From assembly GCA_023398345.1 (NCBI GenBank), contig JAEWSK010000098.1, positions 1 through 12,236 of the forward strand: a stretch of DNA of 12,236 nucleotides, in the 5' to 3' direction. The position numbers and the translations under genes are program-made. The notes under the pieces were generated by a model. It searched no databases and was not told the origin of the DNA. It worked only from the letters and a program-made list of their open reading frames with translations. Below are positions 7,575 to 12,236 of this stretch, in pieces (the first letter of the stretch is position 1; every line of letters starts with the position of its first letter). Source of the DNA: Armatimonadota bacterium (GTDB lineage Bacteria > Armatimonadota > UBA5829).

Positions 7575-7825
7575 TTAAGCACAAAGCGTCGTTATAAACA
7601 GCAGCCCGGCTTCGATGCGCGGACTCGGATAATCCCCGCGTTTTTTAAGCATCGCGAGGTGTTTGGAAATTGTGGACATGTCGCCCCACCATCTCTGTAA
7701 GCTCGCAGACGCATTTCTCGCCGCCTGACAGCGCATCGACAATAAACAAAGATGTTCCGAACTGCTGCCTCGTTCCAAACGCATTCGCGTTCCGCGTAAA
7801 TGACGTATCGCTTGATGCCCCACAT
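7575..7825 (-). pseudogene. Broken ArsR-family transcriptional regulator
   Basis: Pieces of one ArsR winged-helix repressor appear in order but in changing frames. MWGIKRYVIYAER and VWNEAAVRNIF (about 7825-7757) correspond to the helix usually reading ALxNExRLRIL. A shift leads to VDALSGGEKCVCELTEMVGR (about 7740-7681). A one-base loss then leads to DMSTISKHLAMLKK, the recognition helix (about 7680-7641). A shift at an A6 run leads to AGIIRVRASKPGCC (about 7639-7598), and another to FITTLCA. At least four frameshifts and no single open frame make it a decayed gene rather than one sequencing error. The ELTEMVG and MSTISKHLAMLKK pieces are clear ArsR signatures. It lies 46 bases after dinB and upstream of pdxA. 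The pair of cysteines in EKCVCE recalls metal-sensing members, but the effector is unknown. Confidence 0.75.
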
Positions 7826-7871
7826 GCATTTTTTGTCGCAGTTCAAAACTGCTTTAACGCAGATATGCAAA

Positions 7872-9056
7872 CTAAGAAGTCATAGTGCGCCTTGTCTCAA
7901 TCAAGCGCGCCCGACGAATAGTGAACTCGCCGTATTTGTCATTGATGGCATCAACGGCTTTTAGGAGATTTACTTTTTTTGCATCTGCAAACAAGTTCAA
8001 TTGGCACGAGCTTCTCGTAAGATTAGATACGCACACGCCAACCAGGCGTATGGCGCGCTTATTACCGACCTGCTCGCGCAAAATTGACATAGCAATCTTA
8101 TGGATGGCATAGCCGTCATTGATATGCTCAGGAAGTGTCCGCTGTCGGCTGAACGTGTGCATATCGGAATAGCGCACAACAAGTGTCACTGTTTTGCCGG
8201 CAAAACCATGTCCACGCAGGCGCCGACCGACCATCTCCGAAAGACGCAGCAAGTGGCATCCGAGAATATCCAAGTTACGCGTATTTCTTTCAAGCGTATG
8301 TGAATGGCCGACCGATTTAATATCCGGCCGATCACAATATGGAATCACGCGAGAGTCACTTACGCCATTGCCCATCGCATGCAACACATCTCCGTAGACC
8401 CCAAATTGCCGATTGAGCCGATCGCGCGATGCGCGTCCCAAAGCTCCAGCCGTCGAAATTCCCATATCTTTCAGACGATTTGCGACCTTGCTTCCTATAC
8501 CATGCAGCTTCTCGACAGGCAAGTTCTCCAGCATGTCTCGCACATCTTCGGGGCGTATTTCAACCAACCCATCGGGTTTTTGCATGCCCGCCGCCAGCTT
8601 TGCAAGCACCTTGTTTGGGCCGATCCCAACCGAACACGTCAGCCCGAGTTCGCCGTATATACGCCGCTTAATATCGAGCGCAATGCTCCATGCACTTCCA
8701 AATAGTGGCTGGGTAAAAGTGACATCCATAAAACACTCGTCTATGGAATAGACCTCAAGCAAATCGGTATAATCGCCGCATATGCGAAACACCCGACGCG
8801 ATACGTCCGCATACTTTCTCATGTCGCCGCAAACCAATATCAGTTCAGGACAGCGCGACAACGCCTCTATCACCGGCATTGCCGCCCGAACACCAAACGC
8901 GCGCGCTTCATAACTCGCTGCCGCCACGACGGATCGCGAACCGGCAGGCCCTCCGACCGCCACAGGCTTGCCCCGAAGAAGCGGATTGCACTGCTGTTCC
9001 ACACTGGCAAAAAACGAGTTCATATCGACGAGAAGTATTATGCGATTTCCACCCAT
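7872..9056 (-). CDS. dinB: DNA polymerase IV (Y-family translesion polymerase)
   Basis: Predicted 394 residues. The catalytic carboxylates are Asp11 in LLVDMNSFFASVEQ and Asp106/Glu107 in YSIDECFMDV, with Phe16 at the steric-gate position. CSVGIGPNKVLAKLAAGMQKP marks the end of the palm, LPVEKLHGIGSKVANRLKDMG the helix-hairpin-helix thumb, and a little-finger domain follows from about residue 250. QLNLF at 352-356 is a canonical sliding-clamp-binding motif, followed by a 38-residue tail ending in the DxINxKYGxxxIRRA pattern common in this branch. All active-site residues are intact, so it should be a functional, error-prone lesion-bypass polymerase. The ATG at 9056 has GGGG at 9063-9066, and this site overlaps the stop codon of the preceding small gene, so translation is coupled. 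Confidence 0.95.
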   Translation of the reverse strand: MGGNRIILLVDMNSFFASVEQQCNPLLRGKPVAVGGPAGSRSVVAAASYEARAFGVRAAMPVIEALSRCPELILVCGDMRKYADVSRRVFRICGDYTDLLEVYSIDECFMDVTFTQPLFGSAWSIALDIKRRIYGELGLTCSVGIGPNKVLAKLAAGMQKPDGLVEIRPEDVRDMLENLPVEKLHGIGSKVANRLKDMGISTAGALGRASRDRLNRQFGVYGDVLHAMGNGVSDSRVIPYCDRPDIKSVGHSHTLERNTRNLDILGCHLLRLSEMVGRRLRGHGFAGKTVTLVVRYSDMHTFSRQRTLPEHINDGYAIHKIAMSILREQVGNKRAIRLVGVCVSNLTRSSCQLNLFADAKKVNLLKAVDAINDKYGEFTIRRARLIETRRTMTS

Positions 9057-9059
9057 GAC

Positions 9060-9308
9060 CTACCCCGAAAATATCTTGCCCAGCAGCCATTCGAGCGTGT
9101 TTGCGTTAAACTGCAACTCATATAAATTAGCCCCGTCCGTAACGGAGTAGTGGTAAAGCCCGGAAATCCCCTTGTTCGTGCGCCATGTGTAGGTAACGGC
9201 CTTGACCTTATAGTATCTATCACGCCACATAAACCAAATCGGCAGGACTCTGCAATTATCGAACGCAACTCCTACACGAATGCTCTCATCGATTGAGATT
9301 GTATCCAT
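9060..9308 (-). CDS. Small DUF6504-like protein paired with DNA polymerase IV
   Basis: Predicted 82 residues, soluble, rich in aromatic residues. The pattern SIRVGVAF, PIWFMWRDRYYKVKAVTYTW, YHYSVTDG and LYELQFNANTLEWLLGKI (strands from about 9 to 80) fits the small beta-rich family DUF6504, as I remember it, whose members lie beside Y-family polymerase genes. The name is from memory of the family pattern and should be treated as probable. I chose the ATG at 9308 because GAGGT (9316-9320) lies seven bases upstream. A longer frame from 9365 would begin upstream of the predicted transcription start. Three bases separate its stop from the dinB start, so the two form an operon with this gene first, under the LexA-box promoter. 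Its molecular function is unknown. Confidence 0.75.
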   Translation of the reverse strand: MDTISIDESIRVGVAFDNCRVLPIWFMWRDRYYKVKAVTYTWRTNKGISGLYHYSVTDGANLYELQFNANTLEWLLGKIFSG

Positions 9309-9354
9309 CGCGCATACCTCGAAATGTCGACATTGCGTTTGACATGACGTCCGA

Positions 9355-9384
9355 ATTATACCCAAACATGCGTTCGACTGTCAA
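9355..9384 (-). promoter_or_regulatory. Strong promoter of the small gene-dinB operon
   Basis: On the minus strand a perfect TTGACA (9379-9384), an 18-base spacer and a perfect TATAAT (9355-9360). Transcription should start near 9348, leaving about 40 bases of leader before the ATG at 9308. The spacer contains the LexA box, so the promoter is strong but should be silent unless LexA is removed. Confidence 0.8.
9363..9376 (-). promoter_or_regulatory. LexA (SOS) box of the Gram-positive type
   Basis: The minus strand reads CGAACGCATGTTTG, which fits the Bacillus/Actinobacteria-type operator CGAAC-N4-GTTCG with one change in the right arm. It lies wholly within the 18-base spacer between perfect -35 and -10 hexamers. 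Bound LexA would therefore block RNA polymerase directly. The downstream dinB gene is a classic SOS target, which supports the call independently. Confidence 0.75.
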
Positions 9385-9391
9385 GTCAATA

Positions 9392-9420
9392 TGGACTGAC
9401 AAACCGTTTGGTGCTATACT
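9392..9420 (+). promoter_or_regulatory. Divergent promoter with palindrome in its spacer
   Basis: TGGACT (9392-9397, 4/6), a 17-base spacer and TATACT (9415-9420, 5/6) precede the zinc-ribbon gene. Transcription would start near 9427, just before the ribosome site AGGAGGT (9430-9436), leaving a leader of about 17 bases. Within the spacer, CAAACCGTTTG (9400-9410) is an inverted repeat with a one-base centre and may be an operator. Confidence 0.45.
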
Positions 9421-9443
9421 GCCCTCAATAGGAGGTCAGTGTT

Positions 9444-10343
9444 ATGAAATGCGCCAAATGCGGATTGGATGTGCCGCCGAGCACGACTCAGTGCCCCAAG
9501 TGCGGGTCGGTTGAGTTCGACAGGCCGCCGGTTGCAGAAAAGAAGAGATTGAACCCGATTGTATACGGCATCATTGCGCTAACAGCAGTCGCACTAATCG
9601 CACTTTTAATCTTTGCGCTTGGCAGGGCAAAGAACGTGACCTCTGCTCCGGGCGGAGTTGAAAGACAAGATCGCAATATTACCACAGCCCCTCCCGGCGA
9701 ACCCGGCCCCAGCGGAATTATGACTGCCCCTCCCGGCAAGCCTGGCGGCCCCGAAAAGACTCCTGCCGGTGTTACAAAACCCAAACCGTCACAGGAAGTC
9801 ATTGACTATCTCGCGCACGTAAAGAAAATCGAAGAACACCGCCAGATGCTGCTGAAGGATACCGGCGAGGCTTTAATGCTGCAAGCCGTGGGAGGCAGTA
9901 CAAAGGGCCTAATGGATATGATCGAGTGGGCTGCCGACCCGGATGGTAAAGAAGCGCGCGACCCGCTAGCCGACAGCAAAGAAGAGCTTAACAGGCAGTA
10001 TAAGAATTGGCTAGAAACTCTTAAATACTTCGACAACAAGCCGGCTCCGCCCGAGTGCCGCGAGTTTTCCGGAGCATATCGCGCGGTTATTTATAACGAG
10101 GCAAAAGCCATCGGCGACATCGCCGTCGACTTCAACAAAGCCAACGTAACGAACCCCAACGATATGTCCAAACTGCTGCGCTCACTGGGAAAGATGAAAG
10201 GCGATGAGTCCATTCAAGGCAACATCGACAAATCAGCCGATGACGCTGACGCAAAACTCACATCGCTAGTTTCGAACTATGATATGAAAAAGCCATTTGA
10301 CGTCCCCCGCGAAAAGAGGGGCGGAAACATAATGGGTTTCTAG
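9444..10343 (+). CDS. Zinc-ribbon, single-pass membrane protein of unknown function
   Basis: Predicted 299 residues. An N-terminal zinc ribbon has Cys3/Cys6 and Cys17/Cys20 in two CxxC knuckles. One transmembrane helix follows (about 37-60, YGIIALTAVALIALLIFALG). A low-complexity Pro/Gly linker (68-115) contains TAPPGEPG and TAPPGKPG. The C-terminal part (about 116-299) is predicted to be helical and charged, with several Lys/Asp-rich segments, and has no motif I can place. Without a signal peptide the ribbon should stay in the cytoplasm and the helical domain face outside. The architecture is common for uncharacterised bacterial proteins with a DUF-type sensor or scaffold domain. The start is well supported by AGGAGGT at 9430-9436, seven bases upstream. 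It is divergent from the SOS operon, and regulation by LexA is not evident. Confidence 0.8.
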   Translation: MKCAKCGLDVPPSTTQCPKCGSVEFDRPPVAEKKRLNPIVYGIIALTAVALIALLIFALGRAKNVTSAPGGVERQDRNITTAPPGEPGPSGIMTAPPGKPGGPEKTPAGVTKPKPSQEVIDYLAHVKKIEEHRQMLLKDTGEALMLQAVGGSTKGLMDMIEWAADPDGKEARDPLADSKEELNRQYKNWLETLKYFDNKPAPPECREFSGAYRAVIYNEAKAIGDIAVDFNKANVTNPNDMSKLLRSLGKMKGDESIQGNIDKSADDADAKLTSLVSNYDMKKPFDVPREKRGGNIMGF

Positions 10344-10380
10344 CTCTCGATTTCGAGGCAAGAGAATTTTATCTCTAAAG

Positions 10381-10416
10381 AAATAGTGAGACTCCCGTCT
10401 GGGGGTCTCACTATTT
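10381..10416. terminator. Bidirectional terminator hairpin between convergent genes
   Basis: AAATAGTGAGACTCCC (10381-10396), loop GTCT and GGGGGTCTCACTATTT (10401-10416) form a 16-bp stem with one G-U pair. In the minus direction it runs into TATTTCTTT, a moderate T-tract; in the plus direction only TATTTGAG follows. It sits 37 bases after the zinc-ribbon gene and 59 bases after the stop of the convergent aminomutase gene, so it can serve both. Confidence 0.7.
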
Positions 10417-10475
10417 GAGTATATGGGCACACTTCCTCAGCGAGGGCAATTATTGGAAATCTAAATGCAAAAAAA

Positions 10476-11402
10476 TCAAACGATACCGTGCTTTTCGCCA
10501 TTAAAATCTCTGTAAAACGACATGTCGCCGTCCCAGAACTCCAGCGGAACGGGTACCTTACCGCTGCCATCCGGCGCGTCTATTACATAGGTCGGGCATG
10601 CTAGCCCTGAAAGAGAACACCTAAGCTGGGTCATTATCCGACGCTCTTTATCGAAATCGACGCGAAAGTGCTCCGCGCCCGACACCGGATCGCATCTATA
10701 AATATAGTAGGGCCGAACCCCAATCTGCAGCAGGCCGTTAAATAGGTCGCGCAATGTCTCGAAGTCGTCATTGATGTCCTTTAGAAATACGCTCTGCGAG
10801 TAGAGAATTGCACCTGCCGCTATAAGACTCCTAATGCAGCACATCGTAGGGCGAGTAATTTCACTTGGGTGCTCAAAGTGAATCCCTACATATACCGTCT
10901 GCTCGACCCGCCGTATAGCATCGAGCTTGCGACATGTCACAATGGTTGGATCGCTGACGGGCGCGCGCGTGCCGATGCGAATTACTTTTATAGAACTCAG
11001 CGACGAAATCTCGCCGAGGGCATAGTCAAAAAGTCCCTCATCTGCAATAAACGGATCGCCGCCGGAGAGTATAACTTCGTTAATGTTTGGATGCGCGCGC
11101 AAATAGCGCACCCAATTGTCGACATGGCTGTGGTCTATACGACCACGCTCGACATCTGACACCAGTCTTCGACGAGTGCAAAATCGACAGTAAGCGGCGC
11201 ACTCGGCCGTCAACAGGCACAATACGCGGTTGCCGTACTTGTTAATCATGCCTGCCACGACTTCAAAGTCTTTTTCGCGCAGAGGGTCGGCGTCGCCTTT
11301 TTGCGCATCGTCAAGTTCCAGCGCACTGACCTCGAACTGCCGCCTTATCGCCGCTTCGCACACCATCAGATTTTCAATATGGCCGGATATTTTATGCTCC
11401 AT
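10476..11402 (-). CDS. KamA-type radical-SAM aminomutase (lysine 2,3-aminomutase family)
   Basis: Predicted 308 residues, shorter than typical KamA (about 400) because terminal regions are reduced. The radical-SAM cluster motif is CAAYCRFC (Cys68, Cys72, Cys75), preceded by the family lead-in DPLREKDFEVV and RVLCLLT. NEVILSGGDPF (108-118), VGIHFEHPSEIT (172-183) and YYIYRCDPVSGAEHFR (232-247) follow in order. YVIDAPDGSGK (272-282) holds Lys282 at the PLP-binding position. Asp238 and Asp275 align with the two aspartates that bind the lysine side chain in clostridial KamA, so lysine is a plausible substrate, giving beta-lysine. The ATG at 11402 overlaps the TGA of the ATP-grasp-like gene as TGATG, with GGAGAG (11409-11414) six bases upstream, so the two are translationally coupled. 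An upstream GTG is less likely. Confidence 0.85.
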   Translation of the reverse strand: MEHKISGHIENLMVCEAAIRRQFEVSALELDDAQKGDADPLREKDFEVVAGMINKYGNRVLCLLTAECAAYCRFCTRRRLVSDVERGRIDHSHVDNWVRYLRAHPNINEVILSGGDPFIADEGLFDYALGEISSLSSIKVIRIGTRAPVSDPTIVTCRKLDAIRRVEQTVYVGIHFEHPSEITRPTMCCIRSLIAAGAILYSQSVFLKDINDDFETLRDLFNGLLQIGVRPYYIYRCDPVSGAEHFRVDFDKERRIMTQLRCSLSGLACPTYVIDAPDGSGKVPVPLEFWDGDMSFYRDFNGEKHGIV

Positions 11403-12236
11403 CACGCACTCTCCAAACAACAAGGCGCAATCACGGCATCTGCCATGCCATGAATCAACTTTTTATCTTTCGGGCACGCGGTAGCCATCACTCCGCCCAA
11501 CTCCGAGCGCCCATCAATTACAAAATAATACGGGCACAATCGCACCCTTGCCTGCATGTCGCGCATCTCTTCGACTGCCGCGCTGGTGTAATTTACCCCA
11601 ATAAGCGCAGTATCATAAAACGGTTGGATCACATATGGAGTTTTATCGAAGCTTGCAAGCGCCTCATCGACCGCCGCGGCCCAATTTTGCGAAGACATGT
11701 CCTGGCCGACCTTGACACCCCTGCTTCCCCACGCCAGCGGTGAAAACCCGCTGGGCTTAATTACCAATTTTCTCTCTTTTTGAGTGCCGTCGCATATAGC
11801 GCGCCAATCTCTTATCGGCGATCCATTCAAACTAAAGCCGCTGATGCGCGCGTGGGGCGGAACTGGTCTATTATCCAATATATGCGTATCGGCGATAGTT
11901 TGCTTCAACAGCAAAAAGCGCTCTTCGCCCAGCGCGCTGCGCCAATAGTCCGCCAACGCATCGTGATGAATAAGCGCCAGCAGCATCTTTTCTTCGAGAA
12001 AAGGCTTATATGGCGGCGTCACTGCCACGTTCTTTTTTCGCGCTGCGTATGAAATCAACTCGGATTTTGGGATATTGAGCAGGTCGAAAAGCTCAAAAAA
12101 CCTATAGAGCACGTCGATTTTCACGCGCCCCTTCTCGATTTCGATAAACAGCCCATCTTCCGTAAAGATTATCTCGCGGGGCCGAATTACATGCGCATTT
12201 AAACCCAACGCGCGAAGCTCATTTGAAAGATAGCTC
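11402..12236 (-). CDS. ATP-grasp-like protein, C-terminal part (cut by right edge)
   Basis: The frame is open to the window edge, so the start lies outside and 277 residues are visible. An in-frame TTG at 12208 is not a credible start because coding continues upstream of it. The order of motifs suggests a ligase of the ATP-grasp or glutathionylspermidine-synthase-like kind: VKIDVLYRFFELFDLL (38-53), VTPPYKPFLEEKMLLALIHH (72-91), KLVIKPSGFS (156-165, a probable nucleotide-binding lysine), GSRGVKVG (170-177), YVIQPFY (201-207), RVRLCPYYFV (230-239) and ELGGVMATACP (245-255), then HGMADAVIAPCC. The family call is from pattern and is moderate. It ends in a TGATG overlap with the aminomutase, so the two products are made together and probably act in one pathway. 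Confidence 0.6.
   Translation of the reverse strand, partial: SYLSNELRALGLNAHVIRPREIIFTEDGLFIEIEKGRVKIDVLYRFFELFDLLNIPKSELISYAARKKNVAVTPPYKPFLEEKMLLALIHHDALADYWRSALGEERFLLLKQTIADTHILDNRPVPPHARISGFSLNGSPIRDWRAICDGTQKERKLVIKPSGFSPLAWGSRGVKVGQDMSSQNWAAAVDEALASFDKTPYVIQPFYDTALIGVNYTSAAVEEMRDMQARVRLCPYYFVIDGRSELGGVMATACPKDKKLIHGMADAVIAPCCLESA

Noticed and set aside
7840..7856. Small hairpin GCAGTT-TTG-AACTGC after dinB as a terminator
   Set aside because: On the minus strand it is followed by A-rich sequence, not a T-run, and the stem is only 6 bp.
9056..9802. Minus-strand frame at 9488-9802 rich in Pro and Gly
   Set aside because: It is the reverse of the Pro/Gly-rich linker of the zinc-ribbon gene, which has a strong ribosome site and coherent domains on the other strand.
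1..12236. Mobile element, CRISPR array or tRNA
   Set aside because: No transposase, integrase, regularly spaced repeat or tRNA-like cloverleaf was seen on either strand.

Overview
The window is a bacterial chromosome segment of roughly even base composition. It carries mainly housekeeping and accessory genes and no phage, insertion sequence, tRNA, rRNA or CRISPR. The lineage cannot be fixed from the sequence. A ThuA protein, a GH65 hydrolase, a heptaheme c/b cytochrome, a DUF6504-like partner of DNA polymerase IV and a Gram-positive-type LexA box (CGAAC-N4-GTTTG) together suggest an uncultured Terrabacteria-side lineage such as Armatimonadota or Chloroflexota. This is an inference of low confidence.

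Layout, left to right. (1) Positions 1-1830, minus strand: a TTGACA/TATGCT promoter drives a SAM methyltransferase that overlaps a membrane-anchored GH65 hydrolase cut by the left edge. (2) Positions 1839-2111: no gene, but a strongly base-paired element of about 185 nt closed by a perfect 11-bp stem. It has a Rho-independent terminator on the minus side and a weak promoter at its other end, so it is a candidate structured RNA. (3) Positions 2307-3688, plus strand: a small lipoprotein and a ThuA-family protein. A 15-bp hairpin separates them from the next, convergent block. (4) Positions 3819-7468, minus strand: pdxA and a GT2 glycosyltransferase with a C-terminal Rossmann-like domain, then a fused heptaheme cytochrome c/b quinol oxidoreductase with its own promoter. 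(5) Positions 7575-9384, minus strand: an SOS-type operon, with the LexA box inside the promoter, encoding a DUF6504-like small protein and DNA polymerase IV. It is followed by an ArsR-family regulator broken by at least four frameshifts. (6) Positions 9392-10343, plus strand: a divergent gene for a zinc-ribbon, single-pass membrane protein. (7) Positions 10381-12236: a convergent terminator hairpin, then on the minus strand a KamA-type radical-SAM aminomutase translationally coupled to an ATP-grasp-like protein that runs off the right edge.

The best leads are the coupled aminomutase/ATP-grasp-like pair (a possible beta-lysine conjugation module), the LexA-box-controlled DUF6504-dinB pair, the structured RNA, and the decayed ArsR gene. 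I did not find a clearly new defence or mobile system.
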